Source: Photobacterium halotolerans DSM 18316
Lineage (GTDB): Bacteria > Pseudomonadota > Gammaproteobacteria > Enterobacterales > Vibrionaceae
DNA: 64,000 nt
NCBI RefSeq assembly: GCF_000425165.1
Contig: NZ_AULG01000016.1
Location: 88,801 to 152,800, forward strand
Direction of reading: 5' to 3'
The translations under genes and the position numbers were made by a program. Positions 18,132 through 26,388 of the stretch are shown here, piece after piece; within the stretch, counting starts at the first letter, position 1, and each line of letters begins with the position of its first letter. Under the pieces are notes generated by a model that saw only the letters and a list, made by a program, of their open reading frames with translations, had not been told where the DNA came from and ran no database searches.

Positions 18132-18785
18132 ATGCAGCTACCAATTGAAGACAGACGACGTGCTGGTCTGGCCTTAGCCGGATCCCTGCAATCTTTGACA
18201 GGGCGTAGCGACACTCTGGTACTGGCCTTGCCCAGGGGCGGAGTACCTGTAGCTTATGAGATAGCCCGGACTCTTCGGGCACCACTGGATCTGATGCTGA
18301 TACGCAAGTTAGGGGTGCCGGGCCATGCAGAACTGGCCATGGGCGCCATTGCTATAGGCGGATTCAGATTGTTGAATCAGGATGTTGTCCACAGCTTGTC
18401 GATCCCGGACGTGACCATAGCACAGGTGGAACAGCGGGAAAGGCATGAACTGGAGCGGCGCTTGCGGGTATACCGGGGGAACAAACCGCTGCCTGAACTG
18501 CACGACCGCTGCTTGATCCTGGTTGATGACGGGGTGGCCACTGGCGCGACCATGCGGGTCGCCATCGCCTCTGCCAGGCAGCAAAAACCCAGATTGATTC
18601 TGGTTGCAGTGCCGCTAGCACCCAAGGATATCGCCAGCCTGTTGCGTCGGGAAGCCGATAGGCTGGTGTGCCTGGCCACGCCCGAGCCATTTATCTCCAT
18701 CGGTTGTTGGTACCGTGACTTTCATCAGGTCAGCGACGAAGAGGTCAGTGCCCTGTTGTCCATGTCACAGCAAGATCTTGGGTGA
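18132..18785 (+). CDS. phosphoribosyltransferase family protein
   Basis: A 217-residue type I PRTase-fold protein. The PRPP loop is LILVDDGVATGAT (about residues 130-142), and an N-terminal LALPRGGVPVAYEIA segment is typical of the stand-alone family found with stress genes in other bacteria. The start at 18132 follows GGAG; an upstream ATG at 18096 would add 12 unlike residues. It follows nrdJ by about 100 bases, so it may be co-transcribed. The substrate is unknown; nucleobase salvage is one guess. Confidence 0.85.
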   Translation: MQLPIEDRRRAGLALAGSLQSLTGRSDTLVLALPRGGVPVAYEIARTLRAPLDLMLIRKLGVPGHAELAMGAIAIGGFRLLNQDVVHSLSIPDVTIAQVEQRERHELERRLRVYRGNKPLPELHDRCLILVDDGVATGATMRVAIASARQQKPRLILVAVPLAPKDIASLLRREADRLVCLATPEPFISIGCWYRDFHQVSDEEVSALLSMSQQDLG

Positions 18786-18868
18786 GCTCATCTAAAAGCT
18801 GGTATTGCATACTGTTGTTGTGCTGCCTCAATGGTGAGTGTCTCTAATGATGAATTCAATTCGAGCAG

Positions 18869-20218
18869 TCACCGTGAGCAATGAAAACGTTCGTCAGTCC
18901 TGCAAGTCAGTTTTTGCAGGGCTTGCGAAATTTTGAGCTCGAAACTGGCTGCCTTTGACAGATTCGCCAATGCCGGCGTCAGCATGGATAACTGCTGTTT
19001 CACCCGCTGACGTAAAATGTCGAGCGATTCTGGCGCTTCAAGCCGTTGACCGTCAAGGATGGCCGACTGTAGCAATGGCTGTCCTTGTTCAGAAATTTCT
19101 GTAGCTAAGCAAAGCTGATCATAGTCCAATTGCCCATTATTTCTCAGATAGCGATATACCTGCTTGCAGCCAGGCCAGGTCGCTTTACCTTGGGAACGTT
19201 TCCGTCGTGCGATGCCTGCGTATTCCTGTAACTTATAGGCACAATTTAAAAATGGTGCATCTTCTGAGGTCGTCAGGCTGGTCCCAATTCCATATCCATC
19301 AATCGGTGCCTGTTGTTGCCGTAATTGTTCGATCAAATACTCATCGACACTGCTACTTACAATAATCCCTATTTCCGGATGACCGTAACGATCAAGCAGT
19401 TCCCTGACCCGGATGGCCTCATTCCCCAGAGCACCGCTGTCAATCCGCACCGCCTTAATACATTGACCTTTGATTTTTAACTGCTCTGCCAGTTCAATCA
19501 CACGTTCAGCACCATGGCAACAATCGTAGGTATCAATGAGTAACACCAGATTATTCGGCTGGCTAACGGCAAAATTATGAAATGCTTCCGTTTCTGAGTC
19601 ATGAGCCTGAATATAAGCATGTGCCATTGTGCCATAAACCGGAATACCATAGTGCTGGCCGGCAAGAACATTTGATGTCCCATCAAAACCGGCAAGATAA
19701 CTGGCCCGAGCAGCCAGCATCCCTGCCTCTGCGCCATGGGCACGACGCAGTCCAAAATCGATTAATTGCTTGTCATCAGCGGCAAGCCTACAGCGAGCGG
19801 CTTTCGTGGCGACCAGTATGGGCAACTGCAGCAGATTAATGAGTCGTGTCTCGATCAATTGTGCTTCCGGTAAAGATGCCGTGATCTGAACAACCGGCTC
19901 ATTAGCAAAAAACAAGGTTCCTTCTTTCATCGCATTAACTTGCCCGGTGAAACGAAATTTGCTCAGGTAATCAATCAAATTCGGCCGGAAATAACCACTG
20001 TTGGCCAGATATTCCAACTCATCATCGCTAAAACGAACTTGGGTAAGAAAGTCCAGTAACTGCTCTAACCCTGCAGCCACTAAAAAGTTTCTCTTGGGTG
20101 GCAGCTTACGCACAAAAAATTCAAAGACCGCCTTATCTTTCATCCCGTGATCAAGATAACTCTGTACCATCGTCAGCTGATACAGATCAGTTAACTGCGG
20201 GCTATCATAGATTGTCAT
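18869..20218 (-). CDS. pncB: nicotinate phosphoribosyltransferase
   Basis: A 449-residue enzyme that joins nicotinate to PRPP, giving nicotinate mononucleotide for NAD salvage. It opens with YDSPQLTDLYQLTMVQSYL and has the conserved LIDFGLRRAHGAEAGMLAARA and AVRIDSGALGNEA segments. The start at 20218 follows GGAGG; the frame runs on to 20287 without family sequence. It is the only intact gene in the island transcribed leftward and converges with the phosphoribosyltransferase gene. Its promoter region holds a perfect 14-bp palindrome. Confidence 0.92.
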   Translation of the reverse strand: MTIYDSPQLTDLYQLTMVQSYLDHGMKDKAVFEFFVRKLPPKRNFLVAAGLEQLLDFLTQVRFSDDELEYLANSGYFRPNLIDYLSKFRFTGQVNAMKEGTLFFANEPVVQITASLPEAQLIETRLINLLQLPILVATKAARCRLAADDKQLIDFGLRRAHGAEAGMLAARASYLAGFDGTSNVLAGQHYGIPVYGTMAHAYIQAHDSETEAFHNFAVSQPNNLVLLIDTYDCCHGAERVIELAEQLKIKGQCIKAVRIDSGALGNEAIRVRELLDRYGHPEIGIIVSSSVDEYLIEQLRQQQAPIDGYGIGTSLTTSEDAPFLNCAYKLQEYAGIARRKRSQGKATWPGCKQVYRYLRNNGQLDYDQLCLATEISEQGQPLLQSAILDGQRLEAPESLDILRQRVKQQLSMLTPALANLSKAASFELKISQALQKLTCRTDERFHCSR

Positions 20219-20782
20219 GTTCCAGTACCTCCACATGCTTATCCGTGGTACCGGCCACTTTCTTCTGGAGTGGCGTAAAGCGAACATGACCGGGGTTCAG
20301 GAGCCCAGTTCGTGTTGCATAATTCAGACGAACCACATTCAATTTCCCCCTTTCACTCCCTCAGGTATCCTATTCAAGAATAGGATACCTGCACAGTCAG
20401 CAGGAATAATAAGCAGGTTCGTGTCACGAATCATTGAACCTGAAATAATCTTGCTCATACAGTTTATCAGGTGACTTCTGTTGAGCATGACGGCTAGTTA
20501 AGGTGTGTTTGTCAACGACTATCATAAACACTGATGGTAAGCGGATCTGTTCACAAAATTGAAATCTTCGTATCAAGCGTAATTTGGTCTGATATCGCTT
20601 TTGTATGCTAAATGTATCAGGTGCTGGCTATTGGCGGGAGGCACCAACACATTGAGACAGGTCCGGAGTCATCCCCTTATCTTCGAGACTTGTCTATGCT
20701 TTTGAAGCAACCATTTTATACTCAGCTTCGCTGATTCTTAGCGGCAATATGTTCGGCTGACGTTACATCCGAGGAAATTACT
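20219..20782. other. divergent regulatory region between pncB and the universal stress gene
   Basis: About 560 bases without a gene. It holds a perfect inverted repeat at 20362-20391. I looked for FNR/Anr sites (TTGAT-N4-ATCAA) and found none that fits; TTGAA-N8-ATCAA at 20559 has the wrong spacing. Promoters for both flanking genes must lie here. Confidence 0.6.
20362..20391. repeat. perfect 14-bp inverted repeat upstream of pncB
   Basis: Arms CAGGTATCCTATTC and GAATAGGATACCTG, separated by AA. The gap is too short for a stable RNA loop at full pairing and there is no T run, so a dimeric protein operator is more likely than a terminator. It lies about 145 bases upstream of the pncB start. 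Confidence 0.8.
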
Positions 20783-21724
20783 ATGAGCTTTCGTCATCTT
20801 CTGCTTCCTGTCGCCCCGGAACTACCGCTGGGGAATGCTTTTCATGAAGTACTGAAAATTGCTGATTCCCAGTCGGCCAAGGTTACTTTGATCTCAGTTA
20901 TTGAAAATCTTGATGAGTTGAAGGAAATTTCTCAGTATTCCAGCAAGGTGTTGAGTCTTTTGGGCGAGACAACGAAAACGTCCCATCAGGCCTTGGAAAA
21001 GCATGCTCAGCTGTTGAAAGTTAAATACCCGAATATCAAGTTTTCGGTCATTGTTCGGTTGGGGATACCGTTTATTGAAATTATCAAGGCGGCTGATGAA
21101 GTTCAGGCCAGTATGATAGTGATTGATACCCACCGTCAGAATAAAACACAAGCCTGTCAGCGGGGAAGTACGACCCGTCATTTAATGCGTAAGTCGGCAC
21201 TCCCAATCTGGTCCAGCAGCTCTCATCAGTCACCGATCCGCCAGATTGCCGTAGCTGTTGATGTGGCCTCTCCGGAGCAGACCACCTTTAATGAGAAAAT
21301 CCTGTCGCTTGCCTTAGAAGTCTGCACATTCACCGGGGCCGAGTTGATTTTGCTCCATGCCTGGCATACTGATCTCACGGAATTTTTTCGTAAATGGGGG
21401 AATTACCGCGATCTGGATGTCGACTTAATTTCGAAAGAAATACGATTAGAACGCGTCGAACGAATGAAATCACTGCTAGCACTGCACACTGACTCGCCGG
21501 TAAGGCAGCAAATCAAGATACTGGAAGGGGAAGCTAAAACGGTTATCCCCCGCTTTGTGATGGAAAAATCGATTGATATGGTGATTATGGGCACACTGTC
21601 CCGCACCGGAATTGCAGGATTCTTGATGGGGAATACCGCAGAATCCATGCTCAATAAGCTGACCTGTTCAGTGCTCACGCTCAAACCCGATGCGTTTCAT
21701 TCTCCGGTGCTGGACAGGAAATAA
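20783..21724 (+). CDS. tandem universal stress protein (UspE-like)
   Basis: A 313-residue protein with two UspA domains (about 1-145 and 155-305). The second domain ends with VIMGTLSRTGIAGFLMGNTAESML, close to the ATP-binding G-2x-G-9x-G-S/T pattern; the first is more degenerate. Such tandem Usps are linked to survival in stationary phase and low oxygen. A good GAGGAAA site precedes the ATG. It is the first plus-strand gene of the right half of the island. Confidence 0.9.
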   Translation: MSFRHLLLPVAPELPLGNAFHEVLKIADSQSAKVTLISVIENLDELKEISQYSSKVLSLLGETTKTSHQALEKHAQLLKVKYPNIKFSVIVRLGIPFIEIIKAADEVQASMIVIDTHRQNKTQACQRGSTTRHLMRKSALPIWSSSSHQSPIRQIAVAVDVASPEQTTFNEKILSLALEVCTFTGAELILLHAWHTDLTEFFRKWGNYRDLDVDLISKEIRLERVERMKSLLALHTDSPVRQQIKILEGEAKTVIPRFVMEKSIDMVIMGTLSRTGIAGFLMGNTAESMLNKLTCSVLTLKPDAFHSPVLDRK

Positions 21725-21947
21725 ATTACGGTATTATCAGCCATGTCACCTTAGCTTCATTGTACACGGTGCAGTTACGGCTGCTGACTCTAGTTTGAAT
21801 CTGGTGGAACGGGTGGAGAACCTCAGCCATGCCGGTACTTTGATACCAATTTTATATTGATTAAACCCGGCGCTGCATCGTGCCAATGTTGCTGGAACGG
21901 CCCAACTGGTTGACCATCCCTTGCTGTAAGATTCGTTCAAGCGCGCA

Positions 21948-22492
21948 ATGCGAGCCAGTCAAATCCGGATCCAGTATCTAGAACAAATGCTGAGCCTGAC
22001 CACCACTACGATCGAGCCGCAGGTGGTACCATTTGACTTGAAAGTGGTGCTTTGTGGTAATCGGCTGCTGTACTATTGGCTCAAATATTATGATCCGGAA
22101 TTTAACTTATTACTTAAGGTTCGAGCCGATTTTTCAGAGGAACTGCCCCTAAATGAAGCCTCAATGACATTGTATGCCCGCCTGATTAAGTCGGTGGAGA
22201 GCCGTGAAAGGTTACTCCCTTTGTCACGGGAAGACGTTGCCCGGGTGAGCTATCTCAAAGAGCGTAACCAGGAAAATGTGATACCAAAGGCTTCGCAGTG
22301 GGCCAGATCAACGCGCTGTCAGTTGTGGCGGTTGGTGACCATCCCTTTGGCTGCCCTCAAGGCTCACCGCAACCATTCGTCTGGGCGGTTCGATTCACTC
22401 CAAAGGCGTGACGGTAACCGGCAGGCTGATGTTGTCAGTTGCAAGCTGCACTGACAGCAAAATACCGCTCAACCCATAACTCGTCATCAAGA
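21948..22492 (+). pseudogene. decayed Lon-like (AAA + Lon domain) protease gene
   Basis: The frame from 21948 reads YLEQMLSLTTTTIEPQ and PFDLKVVLCGNRLLYYWLKYY, as in AAA/Lon-type proteases of the LonB-like group. It then jumps directly to pieces of the C-terminal proteolytic domain in shifted frames: GQINALSVVAVGDHPFG at about 22304 and LGGSIHSKGVTVTGRLMLSV at about 22384-22445, ending at the TAA near 22490. The middle of the gene, including the catalytic Ser-Lys region, is lost and at least one frameshift is present. It is not functional. Confidence 0.7.
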
Positions 22493-22785
22493 TCAAAGAG
22501 CTGACAAGCAATAGCATCAGTGGTTGCAGTGCCGCGGTAATAGACACGATGGTACTTCCTCGAATCCGGATGATGAGCGGTGATCAGTTTATCTTTGCTT
22601 TTAAGCATGAACGCATGTGTTGTGTTGTCTCTCTCATGAAACCTGCACTATTTTGCACTGAGCTATAATGGAATGGGCGCAGACGGGAGCCGTGATGTCC
22701 TGCCACGTCAGAGCTACCAGTCACCGGGTAAATAGCGACACGCCCGGGTGAACCAATCTCAAACTTCAGCCTGAATCGTGGTGTT
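22493..22785. other. intergenic region upstream of cbpA
   Basis: About 290 bases without a gene. A TATAAT lies at 22662-22667, but no good -35 is placed before it. Nothing else is evident. Confidence 0.45.
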
Positions 22786-23742
22786 ATGGAATATCGTGAT
22801 TATTACGCCATCCTTGGAATTTCCCGCGATGCAACATTGGCGGATATCAAACGAGCTTATAAGAAAAGTGCGCGCAAATACCACCCAGATGTGTCGAAGG
22901 AAACCGACGCCAAAGAGAAGTTTATTCAGGCCAAAGAGGCCTATGAGGTGCTCAAGGATCCCCAGAAGCGGGCCGCTTATGATCAATTGGGTAAAGACTG
23001 GCATTCCGGGGAGCATTTTCATGTACCACCAAACTGGGAACGCAATTATCAGTTTTCCAGTGAGGGTTTTTCCCGGGGTGATGCTTCTGCATTCTCTGAT
23101 TTTTTTGAATCGCTGTTCGGCGATCACTTTGATCATAGCGCAGGACGCCATCATCGCGCTCGCAGAGCACATCAACATTTCACAGCCAAGGGCGAAGATA
23201 TCCACGCCAAGGTTCAAATTGATATTGAAGACAGCTTTCATGGCGCGGTACGCACCCTCACCCTGCCATCATCCCCGCTCGACGGCGCGTCCCCTCAGAC
23301 CGTGAATTTAAAAATTCCTAAGGGGGTCCGGGAAGGTCAGCATATTCGTCTGGGCGGCAAGGGAATGCCCGGCCATGGCGGCGGCGCGGCGGGCGATCTT
23401 TATCTTGAAATCAGTTTTCGTCCGCACCCGTACTACCGGCTTGAGCAGAAAAATCTGTATATGGCCCTCCCCGTCACACCATGGGAAGCAGCCTTGGGCG
23501 CTAAAATAAAGATACCGACTCCTACAGGGCCCATTGAGGTGACGGTGCCGGCCAATTCGGTTTCAGGGAAAATACTGCGGCTTCGCGGCCGGGGACTCCC
23601 CGGAGCCTCACCCGGGGATATGCTGATCACGCTGAATATTGTCCAGCCCAAGGTGAAAAGCGAGCAGGAAAAAGCTCTGTACCGGCAGATGCAGGATCTG
23701 ATGTCCTTTAACCCTCGTGGTCAATTTGGATTTGAGTCATGA
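22786..23742 (+). CDS. cbpA: DnaJ-class co-chaperone CbpA
   Basis: A 318-residue DnaJ homologue that stimulates DnaK and, in E. coli, binds curved DNA. The J domain (residues 1-70) carries the HPD motif in KYHPDVS. There is no zinc-finger region; a Gly/Phe/His-rich linker is followed by two C-terminal substrate domains (VNLKIPKGVREGQHIRLGGKG and VTVPANSVSGKILRLRGRGLP), the CbpA layout. Its TGA overlaps the cbpM start as ATGA, so the pair is co-translated. A native cbpA may exist elsewhere in the genome. Confidence 0.93.
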   Translation: MEYRDYYAILGISRDATLADIKRAYKKSARKYHPDVSKETDAKEKFIQAKEAYEVLKDPQKRAAYDQLGKDWHSGEHFHVPPNWERNYQFSSEGFSRGDASAFSDFFESLFGDHFDHSAGRHHRARRAHQHFTAKGEDIHAKVQIDIEDSFHGAVRTLTLPSSPLDGASPQTVNLKIPKGVREGQHIRLGGKGMPGHGGGAAGDLYLEISFRPHPYYRLEQKNLYMALPVTPWEAALGAKIKIPTPTGPIEVTVPANSVSGKILRLRGRGLPGASPGDMLITLNIVQPKVKSEQEKALYRQMQDLMSFNPRGQFGFES

Positions 23743-24056
23743 AGAAAAAAATTACGTCAAGCCAGCTCAGTATTACGGTCATTGCAGAGCATGAGCCGAC
23801 GCTTAACCTGGCAGAGTTTTGTCGCGCTTGTGGTCAACCTGCTGAATGGGTGATCGCCCTGGTTGAAGAAGGAGTCCTGGATCCTCAGGGAGATCGGCCA
23901 ATTCACTGGCGCTTTGCCTCCGTCAATCTGCGCCGTGCTCTGCGCGCCAGTCGTATTCAGCAAGATTTGGAGTTGAATATACCCGGAGTTGCTGTGGCGC
24001 TTGATCTGCTGGATGAAATCGAACGACTGCAACGTCGATTGGATTGCCGATATTAG
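23739..24056 (+). CDS. cbpM: chaperone modulator CbpM
   Basis: A 105-residue MerR-like helix-turn-helix protein that binds the CbpA J domain and blocks its action. It has the typical central EFCRACGQPAEWVIALVEEG and the C-terminal ALDLLDEIERLQRRL. It overlaps cbpA by four bases. It is the last intact gene of the island, about 85 bases before the right junction. Confidence 0.88.
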   Translation: MKKKITSSQLSITVIAEHEPTLNLAEFCRACGQPAEWVIALVEEGVLDPQGDRPIHWRFASVNLRRALRASRIQQDLELNIPGVAVALDLLDEIERLQRRLDCRY

Positions 24057-24140
24057 ATTACCCTTTAGTAGTCACTAAATCATAAAACTTAGAATTTATT
24101 TACATAAGGTTATAAGTCATAAAATAAAACGAGGGTTAGT

Positions 24141-24337
24141 GTCGCTTTACGAAGCCAGCTTTTGGCAATGGTTGTGGCTTGAAGATCAGGTCAATGCAGG
24201 CAAACTGCCAAAACACGCCGATCAGTACAATTTGATTCAGGAACTGATGATTCAACGCATGGTGGTATTGGCAGCTACCAGCCGGGACAGACACTGCATT
24301 TCACCTGCTGCCGTGACAGAGTGGAAGACAGAGATAC
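24141..24337 (+). pseudogene. fragment of the ygiC-like ATP-grasp gene (right copy)
   Basis: It begins abruptly inside the gene at [20 protein letters not shown] and loses frame after the sequence matching the intact copy near residue 165 (one base missing). It ends at the deletion joint. There is no start region and it cannot be functional. Confidence 0.88.
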
Positions 24338-24568
24338 CTTGCAATTCGCTATCCCTCACTCATTAAAACTGTACTGCCGCTTCACTTCCACAACCTGCAC
24401 TGTGTAGGAGGCGTACCATTTTTCCCGGCCAAACTGCTGAGCCAGTGAATGCTGGCTGTCTCTGTGCCAGTTCTGGATATCTGCCTCGGTATCCCAATAG
24501 GAAATCGCGATTTCCTGATCCCCTTCTGTCACGGCGAGAAAGTCCAGACAACCATATTTTTCAAATGC
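24141..24568. repeat. right copy of the duplication flanking the island
   Basis: Aligns to 14817-15888 but lacks the bases matching 15015-15657. The deletion joint falls on a shared TAC. The ygiC-like part has collected many substitutions (mostly G-to-A and C-to-T) and a one-base loss, while the monooxygenase part differs at only a couple of positions. Confidence 0.9.
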
Positions 24569-24649
24569 CAGATCCCGCATCATTTTAACCATATCAGCAT
24601 ACTGGCTGTCCTGCTGACCCGTTTTGGCTTTGAAAATCACTGCGAACAT
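24356..24649 (-). CDS. antibiotic biosynthesis monooxygenase (ABM) domain protein
   Basis: A 97-residue dimeric alpha-beta barrel of the ABM family; members include quinol monooxygenases and haem-degrading enzymes, and many are uncharacterised. It opens with [11 protein letters not shown] and has the core [17 protein letters not shown]. The start follows GGGAGAGGC. This is the intact copy; the left copy at 15676 is cut by the island. The function cannot be narrowed further. Confidence 0.85.
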   Translation of the reverse strand: MFAVIFKAKTGQQDSQYADMVKMMRDLAFEKYGCLDFLAVTEGDQEIAISYWDTEADIQNWHRDSQHSLAQQFGREKWYASYTVQVVEVKRQYSFNE

Positions 24650-24749
24650 TTGCCTCTCCCTGGCTTATCATCTGAACGTCTATCTCTGAGCATTCCGCAG
24701 AGCATGAACAAACTCTGCATGCGGCATAAAAATACGGTAATACTGATAA

Positions 24750-25190
24750 CTATTCTGACAATCTCTGCTGAGCCTTCAGCGCTACGTCAGCCACTTTTTC
24801 GATGAGGTCCGACTGGCTGCTGACAATGTCGGCCACTGACATCCAGCAACAGTCACTGGCGTCATCGCCCGGCTGCAGATCCCCCTCCATATAGCGGCAA
24901 AGTACAGGCACCAGAATAAAGTGATGGTGACAGTTGTCGCCATCGAACTCGTTCACTTCAACCACTTCCAATAATTGTTCTGCGACCGCTGACACACTGG
25001 TCTCTTCTTTCAGTTCGCGCACGGCCGCATCACGCAGGCTTTCGCCCGGCCAGACGGAACCACCGGGAAAACCCCAGCCACCTTTCTGCGGCTCGTTCTT
25101 ACGTTGAACCAGAATGAGTTGATCGTCTTTGTAGGTGACAGCGAGAACCGCCACTTTGGGTGATGAATACGTGCTGTGTTGCTGGGGCAT
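24750..25190 (-). CDS. NUDIX hydrolase
   Basis: A 146-residue NUDIX enzyme, which splits nucleoside diphosphate derivatives. The box reads GGSVWPGESLRDAAVRELKEE followed by TSV, so a Ser takes the place of the usual Gly after REUxEE; the metal-binding Glu residues are kept. The substrate is unknown. It lies upstream of the ABM gene on the same strand. Confidence 0.88.
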   Translation of the reverse strand: MPQQHSTYSSPKVAVLAVTYKDDQLILVQRKNEPQKGGWGFPGGSVWPGESLRDAAVRELKEETSVSAVAEQLLEVVEVNEFDGDNCHHHFILVPVLCRYMEGDLQPGDDASDCCWMSVADIVSSQSDLIEKVADVALKAQQRLSE

Positions 25191-25305
25191 GCCGGGCTTC
25201 CGAATTTTGTTTCAGGAAGCCCATGATATCGCATGTTTTAAGCAGAAAGTACCTACCGCGCCACAGCCGTTCGCACAGAGCGGCAGACTAAGATGGACGA
25301 ATGAT

Positions 25306-25638
25306 TCAGTTCAGAGGTTTGATTGGCACCGTTTTCAGATTGTCATCAAGCTGATCATTGATCTTGATGTAATCTTCACCTTTGACGTCATAGATAGACT
25401 GTTTTTGAGTCACAACGTTTTCGCCGGTCCAGAACTCAATGGGGTTGAGCACCATGTAATCTGCCACTGTGGTCACAGCGTAAACCGGTGCCATCGCAAT
25501 GGTCAGCCCGCCACGGGCGTAACGGTTATCCACCACATCCATATTGAATTTCATGGTTGCATTCGTTGCCGCCATCTAGCCCGCACAACCCGTTAATAAA
25601 GACACCAGAGAGACTGCAACAAAAGCCATTTTTTTCAT
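25306..25638 (-). pseudogene. DUF3332-like lipoprotein with an early amber codon
   Basis: Starting at 25638 the frame reads a lipoprotein signal (MKKMAFVAVSLVSLLTGCAG) and then meets TAG at 25576-25578, after which it continues in frame with MAATNATMKFNMDVVDNRYA and LNPIEFWTGEN, as in DUF3332-type small envelope proteins. One change from CAG (Gln) would explain the stop. The internal ATG after the stop would yield an 89-residue form without a signal peptide. It is either a recent pseudogene, a readthrough case, or a sequencing error. Confidence 0.75.
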
Positions 25639-25823
25639 TGTTCAATACCCATAAATAAAACAGGGTTTAATGGTAGCAAGGTGCGTATTAATTAGAATCC
25701 ACGGCTTGTTAAATCTGGTACAAATTCAGCAGGCGTTCAGTTAAAAAACATCGTTCAATTCAAGAGAGGAATATATACAGTCATCCGTTTTGAGCCACTG
25801 AATATGTCTTCGGAAAACATCCG

Positions 25824-26219
25824 TTATTCTTTATCGAAACTGTCCACAATGATCGCCCCCATTGAAGCGGGCATGGCAATAATCAAGGCACGCTTAACAG
25901 CAACAACCCAGTTATCCATCAGTGGAAACTGGTTAAGCGAAAACAGGATCAGACAAACCACCAGGTAGGTAATCAGATAGGCCCCAAGCACCCTGGCCAG
26001 AAAGACAGGTACGCGTTCACGGATATTCTGACCAAACATAGACTGATAGGCGTACAGCCCCATGAAGGCCAGAGTGAAACCGACAAGGACAGACAAATTC
26101 AGCAGCGGAAGGGACTCACTCAGTTGCCAGGCTTCTTCAGAGAAGGAAATGGGGACGCCCAGGGCAAAAGCGCCGATCACAATCTGACCCAAATCTTCTG
26201 CGTTGAATTTCCAATCCAT
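25824..26219 (-). CDS. DUF2391-type integral membrane protein
   Basis: A 131-residue protein with about four membrane helices, starting MDWKFNAEDLGQIVIGAFALG, which fits the DUF2391 family of unknown function. An AGGAG site precedes the ATG. It is the last gene of the leftward ion-transport run, separated from mgtE by an inverted repeat pair. The family name is from recall of its N-terminal pattern. Confidence 0.75.
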   Translation of the reverse strand: MDWKFNAEDLGQIVIGAFALGVPISFSEEAWQLSESLPLLNLSVLVGFTLAFMGLYAYQSMFGQNIRERVPVFLARVLGAYLITYLVVCLILFSLNQFPLMDNWVVAVKRALIIAMPASMGAIIVDSFDKE

Positions 26220-26250
26220 TGACCGCTCCTGTTTATTTTGCTTCTAACCG

Positions 26251-26361
26251 TTCCTCCCCCTTTTCAAGGGGGAGGTTAGGAGGGGGTTACAAGGCACAAG
26301 CGTCAAATCCGTGCCCGCTTCACGAACCCCACCCTAACCCTCCCCTTGCCAAGGGGAGGGA
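26251..26361. repeat. inverted pair of GC-rich hairpins (REP-like)
   Basis: Hairpin CCTCCCCCTT-TTC-AAGGGGGAGG at 26253-26275 is followed by TTAGGAGGGGGTT. A second hairpin, CCCTCCCCTT-GCC-AAGGGGAGGG at 26338-26360, is preceded by the mirror-image tail (AACCCCACCCTAA). The whole forms a head-to-head doublet between mgtE and the DUF2391 gene, like a bacterial interspersed REP doublet or small MITE. Confidence 0.7.
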
Positions 26362-26388
26362 ATGTCCGTACTCCCTCTATGTCGTGGT

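Noticed and set aside
20521..20610. Possible FNR/Anr site before the universal stress gene
   Set aside because: TTGAA and ATCAA occur eight bases apart, not four as required; no other candidate fits.
21746..21940. 64-codon minus-strand ORF between the Usp gene and the Lon remnant
   Set aside because: I could not match it to any family; no start signal. It may be debris of a lost island gene, but I cannot support that.
15889..24140. Classical integrase-tRNA genomic island
   Set aside because: No tRNA gene, integrase or short att repeats at either end; the ends are long duplicated host sequence.
24139..24366. 75-codon ORF resembling the ygiC-like protein
   Set aside because: It is the damaged right copy of the duplicated segment, with no start region and a frameshift, so it is listed as a pseudogene.
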